Origin: Marinobacter fuscus
GTDB taxonomy: Bacteria > Pseudomonadota > Gammaproteobacteria > Pseudomonadales > Oleiphilaceae
Reading direction: 5' to 3'
Length of the DNA: 64,000 nt
Assembly: GCF_003007675.1 (NCBI RefSeq)
Contig: NZ_PXNP01000009.1
Coordinates: forward strand, 248,001 to 312,000
The position numbers were made by a program, and so were the translations under genes. Below, one piece after another: positions 34,725 to 46,982 of the stretch. The notes beneath the pieces are model-generated. The model made no database searches and was not told the DNA's origin. It saw only the letters and a list, made by a program, of their open reading frames with translations. How positions within the stretch are numbered: position 1 is the first letter of the stretch; each line of letters starts with the position of its first letter.

Positions 34725-36011
34725 TCACGCGGCAGCCCAGCCCCACTGGCCCTTCGGCAACAATGGAAACTGTTCACCTACGGTATAGACGAAACGGGCC
34801 AGTGCTGGCAAGTGATGGCCGACAATCGGGAAGCCGGTGTTCAGCAGGCTTACCGAAATTCCCCGGGCAGGGTCGGCCCAGCAAAGTTTGTTGATCAGCC
34901 CCACATGCCCGAATGCGTGACGGCTACGCTGACCCCAGAGCCCCACCGGGTTTCCACCCAGCATCATGCCCGCACTGAAGCGCACAGGCAGTAACATCGT
35001 CCGATCCAGCTGCAACGAACCAAACTGCTGGATCGCCCGGCGCACCGTTACCTCGCTGCAGATGCGCTTGCCATTCCACAGGCCACCATTGAGCATCATC
35101 TGGAAAAACCGGCCCATTTCTTCCGCCGTGCCACAGAGGTTGCCCGCCGGAATAACCGCCTCCTGAAACCGGGGATCGTTTGTTACCCGAGCCACCGTGT
35201 TGATATCGCCACCAAGTGCCCGGTTTATGATCCAGGACACCGGAAATCTGGGGGTCGGGCCAGTAGCATAATTACAGGCCAGTTCGGACAACTGATCGGT
35301 CTCCACACCGAAGGTAAACCATTTCATACCCATGGGTTTGCGCAGATAGCGATCAAGATAGGCCTCGATGGAATCTCCTGTGACTTTTTCCAGCACCCGC
35401 TGCAGCACGAAGCCACCGGTGATGGCGTGGTAGGCCACTTTTCCTCCATCCACCGCTACCGGTCGAGCGGCACAGAGCAGGCGCCAGACTTCATTCCGGT
35501 TCCAGAGCACATCGATCGGCGTGTCCCGAGGAATGGCCGGGATCCCGCCCCGGTGAGACAGAATCTGGTGGACGGTGATGGTGCGTTTGCCGTTATGACC
35601 GAATTCCGGGCAGTAATAGGACACCGGATCCATCAGATTAACCAACCCCTGCTCCGACAGCAGGTGCATCAGCAACGCAGTAACCGCCTTCGACGCCGAG
35701 AAATAGCACACAGGCGTGTCGGTCGTCATCGGCACACGGGCAACCTGCGCCTCATCCTCCGGCCCGTTACCCCTGGCATGGCCAATGGCGCGGTGCAATA
35801 CCTGCTCACCACGGTAGCGCAGCGACAATTGCATACCCGGATGCACACCGGTTTTGTAAAGCGCCTGCGCGCTGTGCCAGACGGTATCCGTTACCTGCGG
35901 GTTCAGCCCAACCCGCTCCGGGTGTTCATTATCCGTGTCCCGACAGCTTATAGCTTCAAGATCGGAGGGCACCCTGCAGGTATGCAGCACACGTCTGGTC
36001 AATGAATGCAT
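34725..36011 (-). CDS. beta-lactamase-fold serine hydrolase
   Basis: 428 residues from the ATG at 36011 (an in-frame ATG at 36047 is possible). Beta-lactamase/esterase family: SxxK motif SASK in 'VCYFSASKAVTALLMHLL', the Tyr motif in 'GKVAYHAITGGFVL' and a late 'HAFGHVGLINK' in place of the KTG box. Such solitary proteins are usually esterases or peptidases rather than antibiotic-hydrolysing enzymes. No signal peptide is evident. Confidence 0.82.
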   Translation of the reverse strand: MHSLTRRVLHTCRVPSDLEAISCRDTDNEHPERVGLNPQVTDTVWHSAQALYKTGVHPGMQLSLRYRGEQVLHRAIGHARGNGPEDEAQVARVPMTTDTPVCYFSASKAVTALLMHLLSEQGLVNLMDPVSYYCPEFGHNGKRTITVHQILSHRGGIPAIPRDTPIDVLWNRNEVWRLLCAARPVAVDGGKVAYHAITGGFVLQRVLEKVTGDSIEAYLDRYLRKPMGMKWFTFGVETDQLSELACNYATGPTPRFPVSWIINRALGGDINTVARVTNDPRFQEAVIPAGNLCGTAEEMGRFFQMMLNGGLWNGKRICSEVTVRRAIQQFGSLQLDRTMLLPVRFSAGMMLGGNPVGLWGQRSRHAFGHVGLINKLCWADPARGISVSLLNTGFPIVGHHLPALARFVYTVGEQFPLLPKGQWGWAAA

Positions 36012-36064
36012 GGTATGGCCAATCTCCCCGGAAACGCTTTTCAACATCTGCCATTATGACCAGC

Positions 36065-37264
36065 TCAACTGGCCTGCGCCATAACCGCACAGTTACGCCC
36101 TTGTTTTTTGGCCCGATACATCGCCTTGTCGGCAGCCGCGCAAAGTTCCTCCTGTGTCTGGCCATGATCCGGAAAAGCGGCAACACCGATACTGATGGTC
36201 AGAGAGACGGTTTCACCGCCCGGCAGTGTCACAACCTGGCGGCCAACCTGTTCCCGCAACCGCTCGGCAACCTCCCGGGCCTCTTCCGCGCCCATCTCCG
36301 GAAGAATCACGATGAACTCCTCACCACCAAAACGGCCAACCGTATCGACGCTGCGCACACTGTCCCGCAGCAGGTCACTCACCGCACACAACACCTGATC
36401 ACCGGCGGCATGACCCCAGGTATCATTGATGCGTTTGAAATGATCAATATCCGCCCAGAGCAATGCCAGTGGGCGACGGTACCGGCTGGCCCGTGCCTGC
36501 TCCTCTGCCAGAACACGGGCGCTCTCTCGCCGGTTCAACAGGCCTGTGAGCGAATCCCGGGTGGCGAGAACTTCCAGTTCCTGTTCCAGGGCCTTGCGGT
36601 CGGATATATCCAGAATGATGCCTTCCACAAACCGCACACCGCTTTCGTCCTCCACGCTGCAGCCGCGCTCCCACACCCAGATACGCTCGCCGTCCTTGCG
36701 GGTGAGTGCATACTCCACGGAAAACGCACCATCCCTGTCAACCGCCTTCTCTACTGCCAGCGCAATCTCCGGCTGGCTGGCCTCATCGATCAGTGAAGCG
36801 AAACTCACAGACCGGTTGTTAACCAGTTCGTCAGATTGATAGCCGGTCAGATCGGCGCAGCCTGCCGAGACAAACGACATGGTCCAGTGTTCATCGGGGT
36901 GGCATCGATACGCCATCCCAGGCAGGTTATTCATCAGGACGGTAAGCTGGCGTTCGCGAAAGCGCAGGGCGCGGCGCTGTTCATATTGAAGTGATAGTAG
37001 CGCCCGGTCATGATTGAGCTGGCGATAGATAACATAAAATAACACCAGCCCGGTAACCAGGAAGAACAGAACGCCTTTCCAGGTTTGTAACAGTACGAGC
37101 AACTCGACATTGGCAACCAGAGAGCCAATCAGCCTGTCTGACAGCACAATCCAGACAACACCGGTCAGCACATAAACCAGAGTAACCCATCCCGCTCGGC
37201 GCATCGGGCTGTGATTGTCTCTGAGTTGTCGTAACTGCCAATCTTCCGGTGAACCGGGCTCCAT
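36065..37264 (-). CDS. diguanylate cyclase with membrane and PAS domains
   Basis: 399 residues. Two membrane helices (about 27-45 and 62-84), a PAS domain (about 108-225, ending 'GIILDISDRKALEQELE'), then GGDEF (about 235-395). The active site is GGEEF with the c-di-GMP inhibition motif RxxD (RSVD) five residues before it, so the cyclase should be active and feedback-inhibited. No EAL domain. Confidence 0.92.
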   Translation of the reverse strand: MEPGSPEDWQLRQLRDNHSPMRRAGWVTLVYVLTGVVWIVLSDRLIGSLVANVELLVLLQTWKGVLFFLVTGLVLFYVIYRQLNHDRALLSLQYEQRRALRFRERQLTVLMNNLPGMAYRCHPDEHWTMSFVSAGCADLTGYQSDELVNNRSVSFASLIDEASQPEIALAVEKAVDRDGAFSVEYALTRKDGERIWVWERGCSVEDESGVRFVEGIILDISDRKALEQELEVLATRDSLTGLLNRRESARVLAEEQARASRYRRPLALLWADIDHFKRINDTWGHAAGDQVLCAVSDLLRDSVRSVDTVGRFGGEEFIVILPEMGAEEAREVAERLREQVGRQVVTLPGGETVSLTISIGVAAFPDHGQTQEELCAAADKAMYRAKKQGRNCAVMAQAS

Positions 37265-37496
37265 GGATTTATCTCTGACCCATACTCGTCTCTAAAGAAT
37301 GTTAGCCAGTCAACATTCCCACGTCGAGAAATTTGCAGCAACGATTGCTGGCAGACCAGCAACTCGCGCAAAGCCAGCGGGTTCATCTGCTATGAACCCC
37401 AGATCAAAAAGCGCCTGGCCGGTGCTGTCGCAGGGGTGAATCTGGCAGCGACACATGGTTTAATTCCGTGTCTGCCGAAGCACCACAGGAAACTCC

Positions 37497-37967
37497 ATGA
37501 CCCCTGCCATCAAGGCCGCCCAGAAGGCGAAGATTCGCTACACCCTTCATGAGTACGACCATGATCCCGCCGCCGAAAGCTACGGCGAAGAAGCGGTGGA
37601 AAAAACCGGGGCGGCACCGGGGCAGGTGTTCAAAACCCTGGTCGTTAGCCTGGACGGCAAGGAGCTGGCGGTAGGCATTGTGCCGGTGAGTGCCATGCTG
37701 GGCCTGAAACAGATTGCCCGGGCGGCGGGTGCCAAGAAAGCGGCCATGGCCGACAAGCAACTGGTGCAACGCACCACCGGCTATGTGCTGGGTGGGGTCA
37801 GCCCGCTGGGGCAGAAAAAACAACTGAAAACCTTTATCGATCAGAGTGCCGAGGCTTTCAAAACCGTTTTCGTGAGCGCTGGCAGGCGGGGCCTGGAAAT
37901 CGAGCTGGCCCCGGCCGATCTGGCCCGACTGACCGGCGCCCAGATGGTTCCCCTGCAACAGGACTGA
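37497..37967 (+). CDS. ybaK: Cys-tRNA(Pro)/Cys-tRNA(Cys) deacylase
   Basis: 156 residues, the full length of YbaK/EbsC proteins. Signature 'VFKTLVVSLDGKELAVGIVPV' (with the conserved Lys) and 'GYVLGGVSPLGQKKQLKTF'. It hydrolyses Cys mischarged on tRNA-Pro. Solitary gene. Confidence 0.93.
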   Translation: MTPAIKAAQKAKIRYTLHEYDHDPAAESYGEEAVEKTGAAPGQVFKTLVVSLDGKELAVGIVPVSAMLGLKQIARAAGAKKAAMADKQLVQRTTGYVLGGVSPLGQKKQLKTFIDQSAEAFKTVFVSAGRRGLEIELAPADLARLTGAQMVPLQQD

Positions 37968-37990
37968 GCAACCCGCAGAACAGCGGCCAC

Positions 37991-38027
37991 AAAAAACCCG
38001 ATGAACCGGCGGCCCATCGGGTTTTCA
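37991..38027. terminator. bidirectional terminator between ybaK and icd
   Basis: A perfect 11-base stem (AAAACCCGATG at 37993-38003 with CATCGGGTTTT at 38015-38025) between convergent genes. T/A runs on both sides allow use in both directions. Confidence 0.85.
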
Positions 38028-38065
38028 GGGATCACACCGGGCCAGGGCCCGGCTGACTCACCGTA

Positions 38066-40309
<2,244 letters not shown>

Positions 40310-40662
40310 TTTCGTCCTCAGGCTATTGGATGGGTTCAGGACGGCCACCGCAGGGTCTGGCGTCTTGTGAACGCTCGGCCGCGTCAGTGACTGATTCGGA
40401 ACTTTTGATAGGCTTATTAAGATAGCATTTTTCAGGGAACATTGGTTACGATCTTAGTATAAGAACGTACGGATAATACCTGATCGTCGGTCAGAGGCTG
40501 TTGAAACGACGGGAATTTACGAAACTTTCTAACATCAATCAGATGGGTGAAATTGCAGCGCTGGCGCGGTGCGGGCAAGCCTGACCACCGCGATGTCGCT
40601 GATTCTGCAGAAATCCCGGCGTTGCGCCGCCGGGGGTTATCCACAGATTTTGTTAACAATCA
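40310..40662. other. intergenic region upstream of icd
   Basis: 353 bases between the acetoacetyl-CoA synthetase stop and the icd start, both on the minus strand. It contains the hairpin at 40615-40634 and must carry the icd promoter, though no clear -35/-10 pair was identified. A 75-codon frame (40432-40659) lacks a ribosome site and was not accepted. Confidence 0.5.
40608..40634 (-). terminator. probable terminator of the 3-hydroxybutyrate operon
   Basis: CCCGGCG-GCGCAA-CGCCGGG on the minus strand, followed by ATTTCT. About 30 bases beyond the acetoacetyl-CoA synthetase stop. The T-run is weak. Confidence 0.5.
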
Positions 40663-42651
40663 TCAAGCCGGAAGCAGGCCTTCCTCCTGCAAACGCCGGC
40701 GAATCTGATCCAGCGCTTCCGGGTTGCCGAGGGCATCCCGGTTGTCGGCTTTTTTCGAGCCGTTGATCAGCCGGGCCACCGCCAGCTCCACTTTCTTGCC
40801 GCTGCGGGTGTAGGGAATGTCCGGCACCTGGACAATGTGCCGGGGCACATGGCGGGGGCTGGCACCTTCGCGGATGCGGGTTTTCAGGGTTTTCGCCAGT
40901 TCAGAATTAACCTCCTGGCCCTCGGCCGGAACCACCAGCAGCACCACTTCCACATCGCCGTCGATCTGGCGGCCCACCACCAGGCTGTCTTTGACCTGTT
41001 CGATGGTCTCCACCTGGCGGTAGATTTCGGCGGTTCCGATGCGAACGCCGCCCGGGTTCAGGGTGGCGTCTGAACGGCCATAGATGATGGCGCCGCCATG
41101 CTCGGTAAACTCGATAAAGTCACCGTGGGCCCAGACGCCAGGGAAGGTATCGAAGTAGGCTTCGCGATAGCGCTCGCCGTCCGGATCCTGCCAGAAACTG
41201 ACCGGCATCGACGGCAGTGGCTGACGACAGACCAGCTCGCCCCGGCCGTCGGACACCGGTGTGCCGTCATCGTCGTAGGCCACGGCATCCACCCCCAGCA
41301 GGCGGCACTGGATTTCGCCACGGCGCACCGGTAGCAGCGGTGTGGCGCCGACAAAACAGCCACAGATATCGGTGCCGCCGGCAATGGAACCCAGCAACGC
41401 CTGGGGTGCACCGTCGGTGTACATCCAGTCGTAGTCTTCCGGCAACAGCGGTGAGCCGGTGGAAAAGACCACTCGCAGGTGGCTTTGATCGAGCGTCTGT
41501 GCAGGCTTGAGTTCGGCCTTGCGACAACCGGCGATAAACCGGGCACTGGTGCCGTAATGGGTTACCCGCTCCCCGGCGACCGTCTCCCAAAGGGCGTTCA
41601 AGCTGGGATAACCCGGCGAACCATCAACGGTGATTACGGCAGCGCCGGTCATCAATACCGACACCTGCCAGTTCCACATCATCCAGCCACAGGTGGTGAA
41701 GTAGAGGAACCGGTCATCAGGCCCGACATCGCCATGCAGCATCAGCTCTTTGGCGTGGTTCACCAGCAGGCCGCCGGTGCCGTGCACGATGCACTTGGGC
41801 TTGCCGGTGGTGCCGGAAGAAAACAGGATGTACACCGGGTGCTCCGGATCTACCGGCGTGAACGATGGCGCTTCGCCCGCGCCCGCAGCTAAAGCCTCGT
41901 CCCAGCCGGTAACCAGCGGGCCCGCCAGGTGGGGCTGGTCGGGCAGTTGCTGAACGCTAACCACGGTTTTCAGGGTTGGCAGCTTGCTCACCAGATCAGC
42001 GAACTCCTGCTGTCGCGCAAACACCTTGCCGCCATAGCCGTAGCCGTTCACCACAATCAGTGCAGCAGGCTCGATCTGGCCGAAGCGATCCAGGATGGCG
42101 CCAGCACCAAAATCCGGAGACGCGGAGCTCCAGATGGCGCCCAGACTGGTGGCCGCCAGCATACCGACAATGGCCTCGTAACCGTTGGTGACCACGCCCG
42201 CAACCCGGTCACCCTTGGCAACACCTTTGCTACGCAGGAAGGCTTCCAGGGCACCGGCATCGGCTTTCAACTGGGCATAGGTTTTACGCAGAACCGGGCG
42301 GGTTTCACAGTAGGCCACCACCGCTTCCCGGTCGCCATGATCACCGTCGGCCAGGCGCAACAGGTTGGCGGCAAAGTTCAGTTTCATACCCGGGAACCAC
42401 TGGGCGCCTGGCATGGAACGATCGCCAAGCACCCGCTCAGCCGGGGTGTCGCACACCAGACCGCAATAGTCCCAGACCTTGCCCCAGAAAGTTTCCAGGT
42501 CATCGATAGACCACTGGTGCAGGGCGTGATAATCGGCAAAGGGCCCGAGGCCATCCTGTTCCAGCCAGCGCCTGAACTGGCCCATGCGGGATTGGGCCAG
42601 GGTGTTTCCGGTCGGGGTCCAGACAACCGGTGATGGTTCTGCGTTACTCAT
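40663..42651 (-). CDS. aacS: acetoacetyl-CoA synthetase
   Basis: 662 residues of the ANL adenylate-forming family. N-terminal '[14 protein letters not shown]', the ATP motif '[13 protein letters not shown]', '[15 protein letters not shown]', '[15 protein letters not shown]' and the C-terminal catalytic Lys in '[20 protein letters not shown]' match AacS. It activates acetoacetate, the product of the dehydrogenase encoded just upstream (15-base gap). Last gene of the dctP-Q-M-bdh-aacS operon; GGAGAG ribosome site. Confidence 0.95.
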   Translation of the reverse strand: MSNAEPSPVVWTPTGNTLAQSRMGQFRRWLEQDGLGPFADYHALHQWSIDDLETFWGKVWDYCGLVCDTPAERVLGDRSMPGAQWFPGMKLNFAANLLRLADGDHGDREAVVAYCETRPVLRKTYAQLKADAGALEAFLRSKGVAKGDRVAGVVTNGYEAIVGMLAATSLGAIWSSASPDFGAGAILDRFGQIEPAALIVVNGYGYGGKVFARQQEFADLVSKLPTLKTVVSVQQLPDQPHLAGPLVTGWDEALAAGAGEAPSFTPVDPEHPVYILFSSGTTGKPKCIVHGTGGLLVNHAKELMLHGDVGPDDRFLYFTTCGWMMWNWQVSVLMTGAAVITVDGSPGYPSLNALWETVAGERVTHYGTSARFIAGCRKAELKPAQTLDQSHLRVVFSTGSPLLPEDYDWMYTDGAPQALLGSIAGGTDICGCFVGATPLLPVRRGEIQCRLLGVDAVAYDDDGTPVSDGRGELVCRQPLPSMPVSFWQDPDGERYREAYFDTFPGVWAHGDFIEFTEHGGAIIYGRSDATLNPGGVRIGTAEIYRQVETIEQVKDSLVVGRQIDGDVEVVLLVVPAEGQEVNSELAKTLKTRIREGASPRHVPRHIVQVPDIPYTRSGKKVELAVARLINGSKKADNRDALGNPEALDQIRRRLQEEGLLPA

Positions 42652-42666
42652 GTTCTCTCCAGATAT

Positions 42667-43446
42667 TTACAGCATATGCCAACCGTGACTCACCACGATC
42701 GACTGGCCAGTCAGTGCAGCAGACGGGAAAGCAGCCAGATGCACCGCCACTTCGGAAACGTCTTCCTGGGTAGTGAACTGCCCGTCTACGGTATTTTTGA
42801 GCATGATCTTGCTGATCACCTCTTGTTCAGAGATACCCAGCTCTTTGGCCTGTTCGGGTATCTGCTTGTCCACCAGCGGTGTGCGCACGAATCCTGGGCA
42901 AATAATATTGCTGCGCACACCATGTTCCGCGCCCTCTTTGGCAACCGCCCGGCATAGCCCGAGCATGCCATGCTTGGCGGCCACGTAGGGTGACTTCAGC
43001 GGCGACGCCTCCAGAGAGTGTACGGAGCCCATGTACAGCATAGTACCCCCACCTTGGGCGTACATCTGGCGCAAGGCCGCCCGGGTAACCAGGAACGCGC
43101 CATCCAGATGCACGCTCATCACCTTGCTCCAGTCGGCAAAGGCCAGTTTGTGTACCGGGTCTATGTGCTGGATACCGGCATTCGCCAGGGCAATATCGAG
43201 GCGCCCCCACTGTCGCACAATGGCGTCAACACCCTGGTCAACCGCCTGCTCGTCGGTTACGTCCATGGCCAGTGCCATGGCGGTTCCGCCTGCCTGTTCA
43301 ATGGCCGCCACAGTGTCGGCAGCCGTGTCGGCGGTGAGGTCGGCCACCGCTACCCGGGCACCTTCACGGGCGTAATGTTCAGCAATGGCGCGGCCAATCC
43401 CACGGCCAGCCCCGGTAATCAGGGCTACTTGGTTTTGAAGACGCAT
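42667..43446 (-). CDS. bdhA: 3-hydroxybutyrate dehydrogenase (SDR)
   Basis: 259 residues. NAD-binding TGAGRGIG near the N-terminus, NAG in 'ALANAGIQH', catalytic Ser in YMGSVHS and Tyr-x3-Lys in SPYVAAKHG. '[22 protein letters not shown]' and the end '...[11 protein letters not shown]' fit bacterial D-3-hydroxybutyrate dehydrogenases. The position between a TRAP transporter and acetoacetyl-CoA synthetase supports oxidation of 3-hydroxybutyrate to acetoacetate. Confidence 0.93.
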   Translation of the reverse strand: MRLQNQVALITGAGRGIGRAIAEHYAREGARVAVADLTADTAADTVAAIEQAGGTAMALAMDVTDEQAVDQGVDAIVRQWGRLDIALANAGIQHIDPVHKLAFADWSKVMSVHLDGAFLVTRAALRQMYAQGGGTMLYMGSVHSLEASPLKSPYVAAKHGMLGLCRAVAKEGAEHGVRSNIICPGFVRTPLVDKQIPEQAKELGISEQEVISKIMLKNTVDGQFTTQEDVSEVAVHLAAFPSAALTGQSIVVSHGWHML

Positions 43447-43502
43447 GGTCTCAGTCTCCTTGAGCTCAGCTCTTGTTATTGGAATTCAGTAACGGGGCCA
43501 GG

Positions 43503-44873
43503 TCAGCCCCCTCCGTACACCTCGTTAGGCAGCCAGGTCGCCAGGGGCTCGAACCAGAACACCAGGGCCAGGGCCAGCAACTGCAGGCCGATAAACGGCA
43601 GTACGCCCAGATAGATATGGCGGGTGGTAATACCCGGCGGGCACACCCCTTTGATGTAGAACAGCGAAAAGCCTACCGGTGGGGTCAGGAACGAGGTCTG
43701 CAGGCAGATCGCAAACATGATCGCAAACCACACTGGCTCCACGCCCATCTTGAACAGCACCGGCGCCACCAGCGGCAGGATGATCAGCGTGATCTCCACC
43801 CAGTCCAGGAAGAAGCCCAACAGGAAGGTAATGAACAGCACCGTCAACAGCACTCCGGTGGTGCCGAACGGCAACCCGGTGATGGCACTTTCGATCACCT
43901 CATCGCCGCCCAGGCCACGCAATACCGAGGCAAACACCGTGGCACCGATGAAGATGCCGAAGATGAACGCCGAGGTGCGGCTGGTCTGATACAGCGACTC
44001 CTTCAGCGTCTTCATATCCAGGCGCTTGCTGACAAACGCCATCAGCATGGCGCCACCGGCACCCACCGCCGAGGCTTCCGTGGTGGTGGCAATACCGAAA
44101 AAGATGGAGCCCAGAACCGCAATAATCAGGGCCATCGGCGGCAAAACCGCTTTCAATACGTCCAGCCAGGCACGGGCATCCAGGGGCTCGCGATTTTTCG
44201 GGGCAGGCGCCAGGTCTTTTTTGATGAAGGAGGCAATGATGATGTACAGAATGTACATGGTGCCGAGCATTACGCCGGGAATCAGCGCGCCCATGAACAG
44301 CTTGCCTACCGACGCATCAGACGTACCCAAGCGATCAGCCATCAGCACCAGCATGATGCTGGGTGGCACCAGGATGCCCAGGGTGCCGACCGAGCAGGCC
44401 GTACCCACGGCCAGAGATTTGTTGTACTGGGCCTGCATCATCGGCCCCAGAGACAGCATACCCAGCAGCACCACCGAGGCGCCGACAATGCCGGTGGACG
44501 CCGCCAGCAGTACGCCGACAATCACCACGGTAATGGCGTAACCACCCCGCAGCGGTCCCAACACCCGCACCAGGCTGTGCATCAGTTTTTCCGCAATACC
44601 GGAACGGTCCAGCATGATGCCCATGAAGATAAACATGGGCAGGGCCACCATCAGTTCGTTGGCGACAATACCGTAGATCCGGGCATCCAGCACCCCCATG
44701 GTTCCCTGCCAGGTAAACCACAGCGATGAATCAAAATACTCCACCATGACGTGCCCGACAATCGCGAACACCAGGCCAATACCCGCCAGTGACCAGGCCA
44801 CCGGGAATCCCAGCAGCAACAGCACCATGAAGCTGGCGAACATGGCGATAACAAGAATCGCTTCTACACCCAT
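43503..44873 (-). CDS. dctM: TRAP transporter large permease DctM
   Basis: 456 residues from the ATG at 44873 (MGVEAILVIAMFASFM). About 12 membrane helices with the DctM hallmarks 'LLLLGFPVAWSLAGIGLVFAI', 'PMFIFMGIMLDRSGIAEKLM', 'SVGTLGILVPPSIMLV' and 'PVGFSLFYIKGVCP'. It works with DctQ (upstream) and the binding protein DctP. Likely substrate: 3-hydroxybutyrate, inferred from the operon. Confidence 0.95.
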   Translation of the reverse strand: MGVEAILVIAMFASFMVLLLLGFPVAWSLAGIGLVFAIVGHVMVEYFDSSLWFTWQGTMGVLDARIYGIVANELMVALPMFIFMGIMLDRSGIAEKLMHSLVRVLGPLRGGYAITVVIVGVLLAASTGIVGASVVLLGMLSLGPMMQAQYNKSLAVGTACSVGTLGILVPPSIMLVLMADRLGTSDASVGKLFMGALIPGVMLGTMYILYIIIASFIKKDLAPAPKNREPLDARAWLDVLKAVLPPMALIIAVLGSIFFGIATTTEASAVGAGGAMLMAFVSKRLDMKTLKESLYQTSRTSAFIFGIFIGATVFASVLRGLGGDEVIESAITGLPFGTTGVLLTVLFITFLLGFFLDWVEITLIILPLVAPVLFKMGVEPVWFAIMFAICLQTSFLTPPVGFSLFYIKGVCPPGITTRHIYLGVLPFIGLQLLALALVFWFEPLATWLPNEVYGGG

Positions 44874-44890
44874 GACGTCGGCCTCTTGAA

Positions 44891-45508
44891 TCAGGGATTG
44901 GGATGGCCGACAGAGCGGCGATCGTTTTTCGGGGGAGTGACTGCCCGGGGAAACCCGAACAGAAAGGTCATGCAACGCAAGGCCCGGGAGAACAGGGCAA
45001 TCATCACGAAAATCAGGCCCAAGGGCAGCATGCTTTTAAAGATAAACCGGTAGGGCAAACCACTGGGCGCCTGGGAGCGCTCCTGGTAGATCCAGGCCTT
45101 CCAGGCGTAGGGCACCAGCACCTCAACCATCAGGTACACCACCGGCAAGGCCAGGATGGCAATACCGAGCAACTCGATGGTGGCCTGAGTGCGGGGTGAA
45201 AACTTTTCTTTCAGCACGTCGACACGCACGTGGTCATCACGCACCACCGCGTACCCGAGGGTGAGCATGGTTGCCGCGCCAAACAGGTGCCAGGAAAGCT
45301 CTTCCAGTGCAATGGAGCCCTGGGAAAGCACATATCGGGAAAACACGTTAATCAGCACGACAATAAGGACGCCAATCCAGAGCCAGGAGCTGAAACGCCC
45401 GACTGCGACCACCAGCCGGTCCAGGCGCCACGCCAGCGCGTTGGTCGGCAGCAAGTCGTCGTCCTGCGCAGGGGGCTGGTTCGCCCCGGATACGTTGGGT
45501 TCAGTCAC
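44891..45508 (-). CDS. dctQ: TRAP transporter small permease DctQ
   Basis: 205 residues, four membrane helices in the middle, with the DctQ signature 'SIALEELSWHLFGAATMLTLGYAVVRDDHVRVDVL'. It has longer polar N- and C-termini than minimal DctQ proteins. 17 bases before dctM. Confidence 0.93.
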   Translation of the reverse strand: MTEPNVSGANQPPAQDDDLLPTNALAWRLDRLVVAVGRFSSWLWIGVLIVVLINVFSRYVLSQGSIALEELSWHLFGAATMLTLGYAVVRDDHVRVDVLKEKFSPRTQATIELLGIAILALPVVYLMVEVLVPYAWKAWIYQERSQAPSGLPYRFIFKSMLPLGLIFVMIALFSRALRCMTFLFGFPRAVTPPKNDRRSVGHPNP

Positions 45509-45542
45509 AAAAACCTCGAATAGTCCGGATGCCTAGGGGAAT

Positions 45543-45565
45543 GCGGGCGGCACAGGGCCGCCCGC
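45543..45565 (-). promoter_or_regulatory. intercistronic stem-loop between dctP and dctQ
   Basis: A perfect 9-base GC-only stem (GCGGGCGGC with GCCGCCCGC) with a 5-base loop and no T-run. It follows the dctP stop by about 20 bases. Such hairpins commonly stabilise the upstream binding-protein mRNA so that it is made in excess over the permease. Confidence 0.6.
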
Positions 45566-45584
45566 GAGGGTCATCATCCGTGGA

Positions 45585-46670
45585 TCAGTCGTACTTGTAG
45601 AACGTCCGCGGCAGGTAGCCTTTGGAGTGCCATACTGAATGGTGCTCCATGAACTCACGCTGACTGGTGAGTACGCGGTTGAACATTTTGTCCTCGGCGG
45701 CGATCTCGTCCAGCACCTCGTTGGTCACCTTCTGCAGTTCGCGCAGCACTGGCTCCGGCAGGGTCTGGGCCGTTACGCCTTCTTTCGCGTATTCACGCAG
45801 TGCGGTCGGCTGGGCCCACTCACTCTCGGCAAAGCCTTTCAGAGTGGCGGATTCGCAGCCCATTTCGATCAGGGCGCGGGTACCAGGCTGCAGCTTTTCC
45901 CAGGCATCCTTGTTCACCAGCAGGTGCGAGGTGGTCAGAGTCTGGTGCCAGCCGGGCATGATGTAATTCTTGATGATCTGATCCAGGCCCAGCATCTTAT
46001 CGATGGCTGGCTGCGAGAATTCTGTTGCATCAATGGTCTTGCGCTCCAGGGCCTGATAGATCTCGCCACCCGGCACCATGGTCACCGACGCACCCAGCTT
46101 CTCCAGCACCTTGCCACCGATACCGGCAAAACGGATCTTCAGGCCATCAAAATCTTTCATGCCAGTAATTGGCTTGGCGAACCAGCCAGCACCTTCAGGG
46201 CCGATGATAGAGCAGAGCATGGGGTGGATATTGCGCTCGGCGTAGATTTCCTGGAGCAGCTCACGACCGTCGCCCTGGTAGTACCAGGCCAGATACGCAG
46301 GCGGTTCCATATTGAACGGTGCGCCGGAATACAGTGGCAGGGCCGGAATAGTGCCCTGGTCGTAACCCACCCAGGTATAACCGGCGGGATACTTACCGCT
46401 GCCCACGGCATCCATGATTTCAAATGGCGGCACCAGCTCGCCCGGCTCGTAATAACGCAGTTGAATGTCGCCACCAGAGATCGTTTTCAGGTTTTCGGTA
46501 AGGTGCTTGACCGGTGACGTCAGGCCAATCAGGTGCGACGGGAAGGCAAGCGGCACCTGCCAGCGTACTTTCTCTGCCGCCATTGCGTCCGATGTGGCCA
46601 GTCCGCCGGTGATCACGGCCGCCGCGGTCATTCCATAGGTCAACTTTGAAAGCTTTTGCTTGATCGACAT
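45585..46670 (-). CDS. dctP: TRAP transporter solute-binding protein DctP
   Basis: 361 residues with a signal peptide (cleavage near DAMAAEK, about residue 32). DctP-family periplasmic binding protein of the 2-oxo/hydroxy-acid type: 'FEIMDAVGSGKYPAGYTW', 'MKDFDGLKIRFAGIGGKVLEKLGASVTMVPGGEIYQALERKTIDATEF'. First gene of the 3-hydroxybutyrate operon, with a sigma-54 promoter and enhancer palindromes upstream. Confidence 0.95.
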   Translation of the reverse strand: MSIKQKLSKLTYGMTAAAVITGGLATSDAMAAEKVRWQVPLAFPSHLIGLTSPVKHLTENLKTISGGDIQLRYYEPGELVPPFEIMDAVGSGKYPAGYTWVGYDQGTIPALPLYSGAPFNMEPPAYLAWYYQGDGRELLQEIYAERNIHPMLCSIIGPEGAGWFAKPITGMKDFDGLKIRFAGIGGKVLEKLGASVTMVPGGEIYQALERKTIDATEFSQPAIDKMLGLDQIIKNYIMPGWHQTLTTSHLLVNKDAWEKLQPGTRALIEMGCESATLKGFAESEWAQPTALREYAKEGVTAQTLPEPVLRELQKVTNEVLDEIAAEDKMFNRVLTSQREFMEHHSVWHSKGYLPRTFYKYD

Positions 46671-46839
46671 GAAGCGAATCCTTCTTGTTGTTGTCGTACA
46701 GCCACCAGATCTGTGCCAGTGGTCTTGGTCTGAAAAAGTCAGACAACGCAGGAAACTAGGGCTGACAAAGGCTCGGGTCCAACGGGGTTACGCCAGCCTT
46801 GTTTTCTTACGTTGTTCTGACGTCCTGCCACTCAGGCTT

Positions 46840-46857
46840 AGCAGATACCATGCCACC
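46840..46857 (-). promoter_or_regulatory. sigma-54 promoter of the dctP operon
   Basis: On the minus strand TGGCAT-GGTAT-CTGCT: the invariant GG and GC are 10 bases apart, as sigma-54 RNA polymerase requires. About 80 bases downstream of the centre of palindrome A. Confidence 0.75.
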
Positions 46858-46917
46858 GCCTGAATTTTATTATTTTTCATGAACTTAAATAAAACCCACT
46901 CACCCGAACACGCTTCT

Positions 46918-46937
46918 TTGTCCGGAAATCCGGACAA
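46918..46937. promoter_or_regulatory. enhancer palindrome A
   Basis: TTGTCCGGAAATCCGGACAA, with 9-base arms. Best copy of the GTCCGG-N4-CCGGAC site also present at the regulator's own start and upstream of the oligomer hydrolase. Confidence 0.8.
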
Positions 46938-46951
46938 TCAACGACATTGGT

Positions 46952-46967
46952 CGTACGTAAATGTACG
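46952..46967. promoter_or_regulatory. enhancer-like palindrome C (weaker)
   Basis: CGTACGTAAATGTACG is a same-length palindrome with the same AAAT centre but a changed half-site. Its centre lies 32 bases from palindrome A and 31 from palindrome B, about three helical turns each. Confidence 0.45.
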
Positions 46968-46982
46968 GATCACGGGACAGGC

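Noticed and set aside
37165..37386. 73-codon frame overlapping the start of the diguanylate cyclase
   Set aside because: Overlaps about 100 bases of a confirmed gene in another frame and lacks a ribosome site.
40432..40659. 75-codon frame between aacS and icd
   Set aside because: Begins within the predicted terminator hairpin region and has no ribosome site or family resemblance.
43473..44729. 418-codon frame opposite dctM
   Set aside because: Shadow of a confirmed TRAP permease; low-complexity Gln/His/Arg sequence.
46693..46716. Second sigma-54-like site (TGGCACAGATCTGGTGG) just before dctP
   Set aside because: The -12 part has GT rather than GC at the required spacing; the site at 46840-46857 fits GG-N10-GC.
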